Assembly: GCA_035551455.1 (NCBI GenBank)
Contig: DASZMZ010000365.1
Coordinates: 57,598-121,597, forward strand
Origin: Sulfopaludibacter sp035551455
GTDB taxonomy: Bacteria > Acidobacteriota > Terriglobia > Bryobacterales > Bryobacteraceae
Direction of reading: 5' to 3'
Length of the DNA stretch: 64,000 bases
Numbering within the stretch: position 1 is the stretch's first letter; each line of letters begins with the position of its first letter. Shown piece by piece: positions 43,477-51,645 of the stretch. Both the position numbers and the translations under genes were made by a program. The notes beneath the pieces were generated by a model. It made no database searches. It was not told where the DNA came from and saw nothing but the letters and a program-made list of their open reading frames with translations.

Positions 43477-43667
43477 GAGAGCGCGGGAGACCGGGAGTGC
43501 TCGTTACGAAGCGCGTCGATCAACGCCACGAACTCTTCAGCGCCTTCCGGGTCATACTCGGTATCGGCCTTCAGGTCATCGGCACTGACCGGCGGTTTGA
43601 GAACCACGCCCGGCGGGAGCCGCACCTCATCCCCTTCAGTTCTCGTTCTATCGGCCTGCTGTGCCAT
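43473..43667 (-). CDS. Possible antitoxin of the decayed VapC
   Basis: 64 aa from ATG 43667 (MAQQADRTRTEGDEVRLPPG ... ALRNEHSRSPALS), highly charged. It overlaps the pseudogene start by four bases (TCATGA), the usual antitoxin-toxin coupling. I do not recognise the family; the size and position are the evidence. The frame extends upstream to 43718, but that is next to the duplicated tRNA end and lacks a ribosome-binding site. Confidence 0.5.
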   Translation of the reverse strand: MAQQADRTRTEGDEVRLPPGVVLKPPVSADDLKADTEYDPEGAEEFVALIDALRNEHSRSPALS

Positions 43668-43718
43668 CTCTTTCACCAATTTAGCGCAACGGGCTTGGTT
43701 GACTGGTATCGACCGCAA

Positions 43719-43742
43719 TTGGTGGGCCCTGTAGGACTTGAA
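43719..43742 (-). repeat. Inverted copy of the tRNA 3' end (possible att remnant)
   Basis: 24 bases are the exact reverse complement of 43167-43190, covering the T-loop side, acceptor strand, CCA and one flanking A of the tRNA. The copies are 528 bp apart in inverted orientation and flank the decayed toxin-antitoxin genes. Integrative elements duplicate tRNA 3' ends in direct orientation, so an inversion or a second, lost tRNA is implied. Confidence 0.85.
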
Positions 43743-43763
43743 TTCAAGCGTTGGCCGGGAGAT

Positions 43764-43828
43764 CGATAGTCGAATTGCTATCGCTCATAAAGAGGGCTAT
43801 CGTTGAGCGATAGAGGATTTCTCTATCG
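43764..43828. promoter_or_regulatory. Cluster of five CTATCG/CGATAG operator-like hexamers
   Basis: CGATAG at 43764 and CTATCG at 43778 form an inverted pair (8-base spacer). CTATCG at 43797 and CGATAG at 43808 form a second (5-base spacer). A fifth CTATCG lies at 43823, three bases before the fic ATG. All sit within 65 bp directly upstream of fic, so they may be the operator for an autoregulated gene. Confidence 0.6.
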
Positions 43829-43831
43829 ATC

Positions 43832-44983
43832 ATGACCTGGAACTGGCAAAAGGCGGACTGGCCGAATTTTAAATGGCAGAAGGCTCGGCTCCGAAAGGCG
43901 GAGGAGCGTTTTCTGCTGGAGAGCGGCACAGTCGCAGGCGCCATCAAGCATTTAAATTCCGGGGACCAAGACCAACTTTCCATCGACGCAATGAGCGCCG
44001 AAGCTGTGACGACTTCTGAGATCGAGGGCGAGATTCTCGATCGGGCCAGCGTGCAATCCTCGATCCGCAGCCAGTTGGGTCTCAGCGCGGATCGGCATAA
44101 GGTCGGCCCGAAAGAGCAGGGGATCGCTGAAACGATGGTGGATCTCCATCGTTCTTTCGCGGAGCCACTCTCGGCCGGGAAACTCTTCGCCTGGCATCGA
44201 ATGGTCGTGAAGGGACGGAAGGACCTGCGCGAGATCGGCCGCTACCGTAGCGATCGGGAGACTATGCAGGTGGTCTCGGGCACACTCCAAAACCCTGAAG
44301 TGCATTTTGAGGCGCCGCCGTCAGCGATTGTGGCGAATGAGATGGCCCGGTTCATCGAGTGGTTCAACGGAACGGCGCCCGACGGGTCGTCACCCCTGCC
44401 GGCCCTGACACGCGCCGGCACTGCGCATCTGTACTTCGAATCCATCCATCCATTTGAAGACGGCAACGGGCGCATTGGGCGGGCGATTTCCGAAAAGGCG
44501 CTGGCGCAGTCGTTGCAGCGTCCCACGCTGGCGGCTCTCGCGGCGACGATCTTAATTCACCGCAAGGAATACTATGCCGCTCTGGAGCAGGCCAACAAGG
44601 GGAACGAAATCACGGCATGGATCGCCTGGTTCGCGGGAATCACAATTGAGGCCCAGCGCCGCACTACGGCGCGCATTGAGTTCCTGATCGACAAAACACG
44701 GCTGCTGGATCAGCTCCGCGGCCAACTCAATGAACGGCAGCAAAAGGCTCTGATTCGTGTGCTGCGTGAGGGCACCGAGGGATTCCAAGGGGGCCTGAGC
44801 GCCGTCAACTATATGAAAATCACTGGGGCGTCCCCCGCTACGGCCACCCGCGATCTCGTAGACCTGGTACGGAAAGGCGCTCTGAATAAAACCGGAGAAC
44901 TCCGCTATACGAGGTACTTTGCATCAATTCCGATCCGGCCCGTGATGCCTGTGAGGATTGACGATCGAGGTGACCTTCAGTAG
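43832..44983 (+). CDS. Fic-family AMP-transferase with N-terminal DUF4172 and winged helix
   Basis: 383 aa. DUF4172-like N-terminus (TWNWQKADWPNFKWQ), an inhibitory-helix motif TSEIEG (61-66, S/T-x3-E-G) typical of class II Fic proteins and the complete catalytic motif HPFEDGNGRIGR (206-217). A C-terminal winged-helix-like domain (about 300-370, VNYMKITGASPATATRDLVDLVRKG) may bind DNA. Transfers AMP to a target hydroxyl and is normally self-inhibited; the target is unknown. It lies beside tRNA-derived repeats and a decayed toxin gene, which suggests acquisition by transfer. Confidence 0.92.
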   Translation: MTWNWQKADWPNFKWQKARLRKAEERFLLESGTVAGAIKHLNSGDQDQLSIDAMSAEAVTTSEIEGEILDRASVQSSIRSQLGLSADRHKVGPKEQGIAETMVDLHRSFAEPLSAGKLFAWHRMVVKGRKDLREIGRYRSDRETMQVVSGTLQNPEVHFEAPPSAIVANEMARFIEWFNGTAPDGSSPLPALTRAGTAHLYFESIHPFEDGNGRIGRAISEKALAQSLQRPTLAALAATILIHRKEYYAALEQANKGNEITAWIAWFAGITIEAQRRTTARIEFLIDKTRLLDQLRGQLNERQQKALIRVLREGTEGFQGGLSAVNYMKITGASPATATRDLVDLVRKGALNKTGELRYTRYFASIPIRPVMPVRIDDRGDLQ

Positions 44984-45052
44984 TTCGCCGCTTATCGTGC
45001 GCTTTCGCTCCGTGGCCTCTGGGTTGCGGGTACGACGGTAGAGGTGCCGATT

Positions 45053-45385
45053 ATGCCATTTGTCACCATTGCCATTGCGTTGATTTTCGTTCTGGCGATT
45101 GCCCGTCTCGCGAACATGTATATACCCATGCCCCCGACCATCAAAGCGATTTTGAATGTGTGTCTCGGGCTGATCGTAATCGGGATGGTGCTCTGGGTAA
45201 TCGACACTTACATTCCGATGGCGGGCGCCATCAAGGGTCTGCTCAATGTCGTGGTATTCCTGGCTGCCGTGGTCGGCGTACTGCAGGCGCTGGGATTCTG
45301 GGACTCAACCGTGCGCTTCTTCCGCGGCCTGAAACATAAAACGGTCGCGGAAGATCATGTCACCGGCGAACGGCTGCCGCACTAA
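45053..45385 (+). CDS. Small membrane protein (Thivi_2564-like)
   Basis: 110 aa with three hydrophobic helices. The pair IPMPPTIKAILNVCLGLIVIG and IPMAGAIKGLLNVVVFLA shows an internal duplication of a short IPM-x-(A/T)IK-x-(I/L)LN motif. That motif resembles the small Thivi_2564-family membrane proteins. Function unknown. ATG at 45053 is used because GAGG lies eight bases before it; GTG at 45044 is in frame. Its stop overlaps the convergent hslU stop by four bases. Confidence 0.65.
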   Translation: MPFVTIAIALIFVLAIARLANMYIPMPPTIKAILNVCLGLIVIGMVLWVIDTYIPMAGAIKGLLNVVVFLAAVVGVLQALGFWDSTVRFFRGLKHKTVAEDHVTGERLPH

Positions 45386-46740
45386 AGGATATAGCGGCTG
45401 AGATCCTGATCCTTGACGATGTCCGCCAGTTGTTTGCGGACGTATGCAGCATCGACTTTCACCGTCTTCTTCTTCAGGTCGGGACCTTCGAAGGAGACCT
45501 CCTCCAGAAGCTTCTCCATGATGGTGTGGAGTCGGCGCGCGCCGATGTTCTCCGAAGATTCGTTGACCTGCGCGGCGAACTTCGCCACCTCCGCCAAGGC
45601 ATCGTCGCCGAGCAGCAGCTTGATTCCCTCGGTCTCCAGGAGGGCCGTGTACTGCTTTGCGAGGGCGTTCTTCGGCTCCTTCAGGATGCGAATGAAATCC
45701 TCGACGGTCAGCGATTTCAACTCGACGCGAATGGGGAAGCGGCCCTGCAATTCGGGAATCATGTCGCTTGGTTTGGAGACATGGAAAGCTCCCGCGGCGA
45801 TGAACAAGATGTGATCCGTGCGTACGAAGCCGTAGCGTGTGTTGACCGTGGTGCCTTCCACGATGGGCAGAATGTCGCGCTGTACGCCCTCGCGGCTGAC
45901 GTCGGGACCGTGCCCCGATTCGCGCCCCGCGATCTTATCGATCTCGTCCAGGAAGATGATGCCGCTGGTCTCCACGCGTTCCAGAGCGACGCGGGTCACC
46001 TGCTCCATATCGATCAGCTTCTGTTCTTCTTCCTGCACCAGATAATCCAGCGCCTCGGCCACGCGCATCTTGCGGCGGCGTGTCTTCTGGCCGAAGAGGT
46101 TGGGCAGCATGTCCTTCAGATTGATGCCCATTTCTTCGATGCCGGCGTTGGTGGTGATTTCGAAGGAAGGCGCGCGGTCCTTCACTTCCAGTTCCACTAA
46201 ACGCTCGTCCAGCTTGCCCTCGCGCAGCCGTTCGCGCAGTTTTTCCCGGGTCCGCTCCACGCTTTCGCTGGGTTCCGGTTGCGGCGGCATCAGCAGATCC
46301 AGCAGCCGATCCTCGGCATTCAGCTCGGCGCGATCTGCGACCTCGTCCAGGCGCTCTTCGCGCACCATATCGATGGCGATATCCACCAGATCGCGAATCA
46401 TGGATTCCACGTCGCGGCCCACATAGCCCACTTCGGTGAACTTGCTGGCTTCCACTTTCAGAAACGGCGAATTGGCCAGACGGGCCAGGCGGCGCGCCAG
46501 TTCCGTTTTGCCGACGCCGGTGGGGCCGATCATGAGGATGTTCTTCGGCATCACCTCTTCGGCCATCTCGGGGGGCAGTTTCTGGCGGCGGATGCGATTG
46601 CGCAGCGCAATTGCGACGGCGCGCTTGGCTTCGGCCTGCCCTACCACATGCTTGTCCAACTCGCGCACGATCTCGCGCGGAGTCAGCTCGTCTAGAATCG
46701 GCTCTTCGTCCACAGATTGGCCGGGCAGATAGATCACCAT
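45382..46740 (-). CDS. hslU: HslU, ATPase subunit of the HslVU protease
   Basis: 452 aa. AAA+ unfoldase feeding substrates to the HslV peptidase. TPREIVRELDKHVVGQAEAKRAV leads, then Walker A GPTGVGKTELARRLA, the pore-loop SKFTEVGYVGRDVESM, an I-domain (about 110-240), Walker B GIIFLDEIDKIAGR, sensor 1 ILFIAAGAFH and the C-terminal docking tail DLSRYIL. The start lies two bases after the hslV stop. Confidence 0.97.
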   Translation of the reverse strand: MVIYLPGQSVDEEPILDELTPREIVRELDKHVVGQAEAKRAVAIALRNRIRRQKLPPEMAEEVMPKNILMIGPTGVGKTELARRLARLANSPFLKVEASKFTEVGYVGRDVESMIRDLVDIAIDMVREERLDEVADRAELNAEDRLLDLLMPPQPEPSESVERTREKLRERLREGKLDERLVELEVKDRAPSFEITTNAGIEEMGINLKDMLPNLFGQKTRRRKMRVAEALDYLVQEEEQKLIDMEQVTRVALERVETSGIIFLDEIDKIAGRESGHGPDVSREGVQRDILPIVEGTTVNTRYGFVRTDHILFIAAGAFHVSKPSDMIPELQGRFPIRVELKSLTVEDFIRILKEPKNALAKQYTALLETEGIKLLLGDDALAEVAKFAAQVNESSENIGARRLHTIMEKLLEEVSFEGPDLKKKTVKVDAAYVRKQLADIVKDQDLSRYIL

Positions 46741-46742
46741 TG

Positions 46743-47282
46743 CTACTCCAACTCCTCGTAGATCACATTATCATTTGTGTAGATGCAGATCTTGCCCGCG
46801 ATGGCCATGGATTCCTCGGCGATCCGTTTGGCGGAAAGCTTGGTGTTGCGCAAGAGGGCCGTGCCGGCCGCGGTGGCGAAGGGGCCGCCCGAGCCGATGG
46901 CCGCGATCCCTTCGTCGGGTTCGATCACATCGCCGTTGCCGCTCACCAGATAGGTGCTGGTCAAATCGGCAACCAGCAGCAGGGCTTCCAGATGGCGCAA
47001 CACGCGATCCGTGCGCCACTCCTTGGCCAGTTCCACTACGGAGCGCGCCAGATTACCGTTGAACTGTTCGAGCTTCGTTTCGAAGCGGGAGAACAACGCG
47101 AAGGCGTCGGCGGTGGACCCGGCGAAGCCCGCCACGATCTTGTCGTTGTATAAACGGCGCAGCTTCCTGGCCGTGGCCTTGATCACTTCGTGACCCAAGG
47201 TGACCTGCCCATCGGCGGCCATGACTACTTTGTGATCTCGACGGACACAAATCACCGTCGTCGACCGAATTTTCTGTTCCAT
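46743..47282 (-). CDS. hslV: HslV, peptidase subunit of the HslVU protease
   Basis: 179 aa. Proteasome-beta-like threonine peptidase. A seven-residue propeptide (MEQKIRS) precedes the catalytic Thr of TTVICVRRDHKVVMAADGQ. GFAGSTADAFALFSRFE and AIGSGGPFATAAGTAL are family signatures. It precedes hslU in the trx-nadB-exchanger-hslV-hslU run on the minus strand. Confidence 0.97.
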   Translation of the reverse strand: MEQKIRSTTVICVRRDHKVVMAADGQVTLGHEVIKATARKLRRLYNDKIVAGFAGSTADAFALFSRFETKLEQFNGNLARSVVELAKEWRTDRVLRHLEALLLVADLTSTYLVSGNGDVIEPDEGIAAIGSGGPFATAAGTALLRNTKLSAKRIAEESMAIAGKICIYTNDNVIYEELE

Positions 47283-47301
47283 TTGTTTGTGTAATCCTAT
47301 T

Positions 47302-48531
47302 TTATCGCACCCGGCTGAGGTGCCTGCTCCACATCACGCCGAATAGCCGGACGGCTTCCGGCCACCTGCGCCGTCCCGCCATGAGCACCAGTTCGATGAA
47401 AGCCCAGAGCAAGTAGGCGGCAGTCGCGTAAAGATGGACGCTGACGCCCGTTGCGGAAAACGCAAACTGCACCAGCCAGAGCACGAACAGTCCGGCCGCC
47501 TGCCATATCTCCAGCTTCATCTCCATGAGGAACAGCAGCCCCAGAAGTCCTTGCGCCAGAGTTAGCACCAACTCCATTTCCTGCACGCCATCCAGCGGAA
47601 TCGACGACACCGCGCCGCGGCTTAGGGAATAGGTGATGGGCAGCATGGCCGCGAGCAGGGTCCACTGGTTGATGTTGCTGGAGACCATGTTCATGAGCGC
47701 GGTGGAGGCCCGCTCCACGGTGCGCGCCCAGTAGAATGCCGACACCTTCTCCGGGAACTCCGATACCAGTGGCGCCACCCATTGCACGAACACAAAACTG
47801 GGCACGCCCAGCGATGTGGAAAGAGCCAGCAGGCTTCCCAGGAACGGCTCCGCCATGAAATAGATGAGCGCGCCGCCCGTCAGAAACAGTCCGGCGATGG
47901 CTAGAATTCGAATGCGTTTGGGGGCCAGTACAATGGCGCGCGGAATCCGCTCTAACTCGTCGATGGTCTCGGATTGCTCGGGCGGCATGCGGGTCAGCAG
48001 CATCAGGTAGACCAGGTAAATCGCGATGAGGATACCGGCATCCACCACGCCGAGCGACCCCTTCCACCAGACCACCACCATGTAAGCCATGGCAGCGCCG
48101 AGGCCGATCACCTCCACGCAGTGATCGTCCTTCAAACGCACCGGCCCCAGGTTCTTGCCGGTTTTCTTGTGGTGGAAACCGGCGGCCGTGAAATAGATCA
48201 TGGGCCAGCCGAGTCCGGTGAGCAGGCGGAGGGCGCCGGTGAGATTGGCCATGAGCAGCGGCACCTGCTGCTTCCACGCCAGCACGGCTTCCACCGCGAA
48301 TTCGGGCAGCGTCTGGAGCCACGCCAGAATGGCCAGCGCGAAACCCTGCGCCATGAAAAACTGGGCCGATTCGGCTGCCCAGGCGATCAGCATGGCCGCC
48401 GCGAGGATGCTGGGCGCCGTCCAGAAGAGCGATGTGGGACCGGTCTCGCGGATCGTGCCCGCCGACAGAATCAGCAGGGCGCATACGGGCGCGATGGCCT
48501 GTTGTCTCTTATCGGAAGCGGATGCCGGCAT
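47302..48531 (-). CDS. CaCA-type sodium/calcium exchanger-like membrane protein
   Basis: 409 aa, about ten to eleven membrane helices in two halves. The first alpha-repeat has WLQTLPEFAVEAVLAWKQQ (acidic residue in a TLPE motif). The second has WVAPLVSEFPEKVSAFYWA and MNMVSSNINQWTLL. Both match the alpha-repeats of cation/calcium antiporters in order, though the usual GN-GSN is altered (ANLTGALR in repeat 1). Ion specificity unknown. It overlaps nadB by 23 bases and precedes hslV by 19 bases. Confidence 0.8.
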   Translation of the reverse strand: MPASASDKRQQAIAPVCALLILSAGTIRETGPTSLFWTAPSILAAAMLIAWAAESAQFFMAQGFALAILAWLQTLPEFAVEAVLAWKQQVPLLMANLTGALRLLTGLGWPMIYFTAAGFHHKKTGKNLGPVRLKDDHCVEVIGLGAAMAYMVVVWWKGSLGVVDAGILIAIYLVYLMLLTRMPPEQSETIDELERIPRAIVLAPKRIRILAIAGLFLTGGALIYFMAEPFLGSLLALSTSLGVPSFVFVQWVAPLVSEFPEKVSAFYWARTVERASTALMNMVSSNINQWTLLAAMLPITYSLSRGAVSSIPLDGVQEMELVLTLAQGLLGLLFLMEMKLEIWQAAGLFVLWLVQFAFSATGVSVHLYATAAYLLWAFIELVLMAGRRRWPEAVRLFGVMWSRHLSRVR

Positions 48532-50011
48532 GTTTTTGGATGACCGTGTGCCTTTCGAATTCGGTACGCTTCTCCGGGAAATCGGTCCGGTAATGCGCGC
48601 CCCGGCTCTCCTCGCGGGCCAATGCGCAGCGCGCGATCAGTTCCAGCACCAGCAGCATGTTGCGCGATTCCGCGTCGTCCGGCGATTGTTCGCTCGCCCA
48701 CTCGAGCGCCTGACGCAATGCCGCGCCATCGCGCACGATGCCGCACTTCTCCCACGCGGTCTTGCGGATCGCCTGCGCCAGCGTGGCTGCGGCCGCAACC
48801 GTTGGAATGGGGACGCCGCCGGCCTTCCCGCTTCCCGTGTAGGACGCCATCGCGCGTCCGGCTCGCGCGCCGAACACCACACCTTCGAGCAGCGAGTTGC
48901 TGGCCAGGCGATTGGCGCCGTGGACCCCGGTGCAGGCGGCTTCTCCGGCGGCGAACAGGCCGGGCAAAGTGGTGCGGCCTTCCAGGTCCGTCCACACGCC
49001 GCCCATGGCGTAGTGCGCCGCGGGAGCTACCGGGGCCGCCTGCCGCTCCAGATCGATTCCGTAACGCAGGCACGTTTCGTAGATGCGCGGAAAGCGTTGC
49101 CGCACGAAACCGGCATCGCGATGCGTCAGGTCGAGACTCACATGCTCCGTGCCGGTACGCTTCATTTCCGAAACGATGGCACGCGCCACCACATCGCGCG
49201 GAGCCAGTTCCAACAGCGGATGGTAGCGCTCCATGAAGCGCTCGCCTTGCGCATTGCGCAGGGCCGCGCCTTCGCCGCGCAGAGCCTCGGAAAGTAAGAA
49301 TCGCGGCGCGCCTTCCAGATGCAGGGCGGTGGGGTGGAACTGGACGAACTCCAGATCGGCAATCTCCGCGCCCGCCCGGTACGCCATCGCGACGCCATCT
49401 CCGGTGGCTACTTCCGGATTGGTGGTGTTGGCAAAGAGGCTGCCCATGCCACCGGTGGCCAGCAGGACGGCGCGGGCGTGCACGGGCACCAGAGTCCGCG
49501 ATTCCGCATCGTAAAGCAGCGCGCCCGAGACTCCATCGGCGGTCAGCAGGTCCGTGGACGCGGCGAAGCTGCGAAACGTCACGTTCGGCAGCGACGCAGC
49601 TTTCCGGTACAGCGTGCGCGCAATCTCACGGCCGGTGGAATCGCCGTGGGCATGCAGAATCCGATTGCGGCTATGGGCGGCCTCGCGTGTGAAGGCCAGG
49701 CGGCCGCCTTCGCGATCGAATTCCGCGCCCCATTCGATCAGTTCCTGAATGGCTGCCGGACCTTCCTCCACCAGCGTATGGACGGCCGCGCGGTCGCAGA
49801 GTCCATCGCCTGCGTACAAGGTGTCCTGCTCGTGCAGTTCCACCTCGTCGTCATCGCTCAATGCGACGGCGATTCCGCCCTGCGCGTATTCGGAAGAAGA
49901 TTCCCGGAGGCTTTCCTTGGCAACCACCAGCACACTGCCTGCCGGCGCCAACTCGATTGCAGCCCGTAGTCCGGCAACTCCCGCACCAATCACCAGAAAG
50001 TCGGGGTTCAT
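48509..50011 (-). CDS. nadB: L-aspartate oxidase
   Basis: 500 aa. FAD enzyme oxidising aspartate to iminoaspartate, the first step of de novo NAD synthesis. FLVIGAGVAGLRAAIEL binds FAD. SSSEYAQGGIAVAL, HSRNRILHAHGDSTG, FVQFHPTALHLEG, APAAHYAMGGVWTD and ACTGVHGANRLASNSLLE are succinate dehydrogenase/NadB-family active-site segments. The helical C-terminal domain is present (about 410-500). No nadA or nadC in the window. Starts 32 bases after the thioredoxin stop. Confidence 0.95.
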   Translation of the reverse strand: MNPDFLVIGAGVAGLRAAIELAPAGSVLVVAKESLRESSSEYAQGGIAVALSDDDEVELHEQDTLYAGDGLCDRAAVHTLVEEGPAAIQELIEWGAEFDREGGRLAFTREAAHSRNRILHAHGDSTGREIARTLYRKAASLPNVTFRSFAASTDLLTADGVSGALLYDAESRTLVPVHARAVLLATGGMGSLFANTTNPEVATGDGVAMAYRAGAEIADLEFVQFHPTALHLEGAPRFLLSEALRGEGAALRNAQGERFMERYHPLLELAPRDVVARAIVSEMKRTGTEHVSLDLTHRDAGFVRQRFPRIYETCLRYGIDLERQAAPVAPAAHYAMGGVWTDLEGRTTLPGLFAAGEAACTGVHGANRLASNSLLEGVVFGARAGRAMASYTGSGKAGGVPIPTVAAAATLAQAIRKTAWEKCGIVRDGAALRQALEWASEQSPDDAESRNMLLVLELIARCALAREESRGAHYRTDFPEKRTEFERHTVIQKHAGIRFR

Positions 50012-50043
50012 GCCTCACTTGCGATCATACCAACAGGTGAAAA

Positions 50044-50493
50044 CTATGCCGTTGCGACCTTTTGCAGGCGGCGCTTGATCTCGGCCTTGGATTGGACACC
50101 CACCATGCGATCCACCTCGCGGCCGCCGCGAAATAGCAAAAGGCAGGGGATGCTGCGGATCTTGAAACGGTCCGACATCACCGGGTTTTCATCCACGTTG
50201 ATCTTTACGAACCGTACTTGTCCGTCCATTTCCTGCGCCAATTCGTCGATGATCGGAGCGATCATGCGGCACGGTCCGCACCACGGCGCCCACGCGTCCA
50301 CCAGCACAGGCAAATCGGATTGTTCCACTTGAGCGGCAAAGGTGGAATCGGTGACACTCCGCGGTGCCGGGCGTCGTGCGAGGGGCGTCTTGCACTGGCC
50401 GCATCGGGGTTGGAGTCCCTGCTGCAGCTTTTCGGCTGCCACCCTATTGTTGGCCCCACACGCCGGGCATCGGATCAGTTGAGCATCAGGCAC
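50044..50493 (-). CDS. trxC: Thioredoxin 2 (zinc-ribbon thioredoxin)
   Basis: 149 aa. An N-terminal zinc ribbon (CPACG ... CGQC) precedes a thioredoxin fold with active site WAPWCGPCRMIAP and the cis-Pro segment RSIPCLLLF. This is the TrxC arrangement, a disulfide reductase linked to oxidative stress. A Cys directly after the cis-Pro (IPC) is unusual for TrxC, which normally has Thr there. Start GTG at 50493 with GAGG six bases upstream. Heads the operon with nadB. Confidence 0.92.
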   Translation of the reverse strand: MPDAQLIRCPACGANNRVAAEKLQQGLQPRCGQCKTPLARRPAPRSVTDSTFAAQVEQSDLPVLVDAWAPWCGPCRMIAPIIDELAQEMDGQVRFVKINVDENPVMSDRFKIRSIPCLLLFRGGREVDRMVGVQSKAEIKRRLQKVATA

Positions 50494-50571
50494 GCTCCAC
50501 CTCAGTTTCAGGGTATCTTGTTACGACTCCGATTGAGGTGGAAAAGCGGTGCGGCATGGTACAAAGATCGT

Positions 50572-51645
50572 ATGGCTACATACCGCGTCGTAACGCCACA
50601 GGGCACCTACGAGGCAATTGTGGAGCGCGGAGCGGCAGGCTGGGCCGCCCGGCATCTTCCGGCGAAGCACGGCAAGGTTTTCGTGGTCTCTACGCGGGAC
50701 GTCTGGCAGCACAAAGGTGCGGTCATAGCCGAGGCGCTGGCCGGCGTACCCTTTGAAACGTTATACCTTCCCGGCGGCGAAGATCAGAAGCGGCTCGCGC
50801 CGGTGGAGGATCTGGCCGAGCAAATGGTGCATCTGGGCGCCGACCGCACCAGTATGGTGGTCGCGTTCGGCGGCGGCATCGTCACCGACATGGCCGGATT
50901 CCTGGCCGCCATTTTCATGCGCGGCATCCCGGTTCTGCAGATCCCCACCACGCTGCTGGCGCAGGTGGACGCCGCCGTGGGAGGCAAGACCGGAGTCAAT
51001 CTGGTGAGCGGCAAGAACCTCATTGGCAGCTTTCACCAACCCATAGCCGTGCTGGTGGATCCTGCCCTGCTGGATACTCTGCCGGAGCGCGAGTACCGCG
51101 CGGGTCTGTACGAAATCGTGAAGGCCGGCATCATTCGGGAAACCGAACTCTTCCGCTACCTCAATGAAGAATCGGCCGCCGTCCTGGCCCGGCGCGCCGA
51201 TGCGGTGGATCACATTATCGAGGAGGCCGTCCGCATGAAGTGCGAGGTGGTCTCTGCCGATGAGCGGGAAGGCGATCTGCGCCGCATCCTGAATTTCGGC
51301 CACACGTTCGGCCATGCGCTCGAATCGGAAACCCGCTATACCCGCTTCCTGCATGGCGAGGCCGTGGCCTGGGGCATGCGCGCCGCCGTGTACCTGGCTG
51401 AATTGACGGGCCATATTTCGGCTGAAGACGCTGTGGACATTCTCGATTCCATCGCCGCATATGGACCGATACCGGCGTTGGACGGCATCCCCGCGGAGAA
51501 CCTGTTGGCGCGCCTGGTCCACGATAAAAAGACGATTCAGGGTAAAGTGCATTTTGTGCTGCCGGTGCGCATTGGCGAAGTCACGGTGGTTTCGGGCGTG
51601 CCGGAAAACGCGGTGCTGGCGGCCATCCGGTCGGCTCTGGCATGA
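50572..51645 (+). CDS. aroB: 3-dehydroquinate synthase
   Basis: 357 aa. Second step of the shikimate pathway. NAD-binding GGEDQKRL, AFGGGIVTDMAGFLAAIFMRG, the substrate/metal region PTTLLAQVDAAVGGKTGVN, LNFGHTFGHALE with zinc-binding His and RFLHGEAVAWGM are present. ATG at 50572; upstream in-frame sequence is antisense to trxC. It overlaps ubiE by four bases. An 8-bp inverted repeat (CCACCTCA 50497-50504, TGAGGTGG 50534-50541) lies in the gap shared with trxC. Confidence 0.95.
   Translation: MATYRVVTPQGTYEAIVERGAAGWAARHLPAKHGKVFVVSTRDVWQHKGAVIAEALAGVPFETLYLPGGEDQKRLAPVEDLAEQMVHLGADRTSMVVAFGGGIVTDMAGFLAAIFMRGIPVLQIPTTLLAQVDAAVGGKTGVNLVSGKNLIGSFHQPIAVLVDPALLDTLPEREYRAGLYEIVKAGIIRETELFRYLNEESAAVLARRADAVDHIIEEAVRMKCEVVSADEREGDLRRILNFGHTFGHALESETRYTRFLHGEAVAWGMRAAVYLAELTGHISAEDAVDILDSIAAYGPIPALDGIPAENLLARLVHDKKTIQGKVHFVLPVRIGEVTVVSGVPENAVLAAIRSALA

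Noticed and set aside
43190..45052. A complete integrative element or genomic island
   Set aside because: No integrase, transposase or direct att repeat is visible. Only scars (inverted tRNA end, toxin pseudogene) and fic remain.
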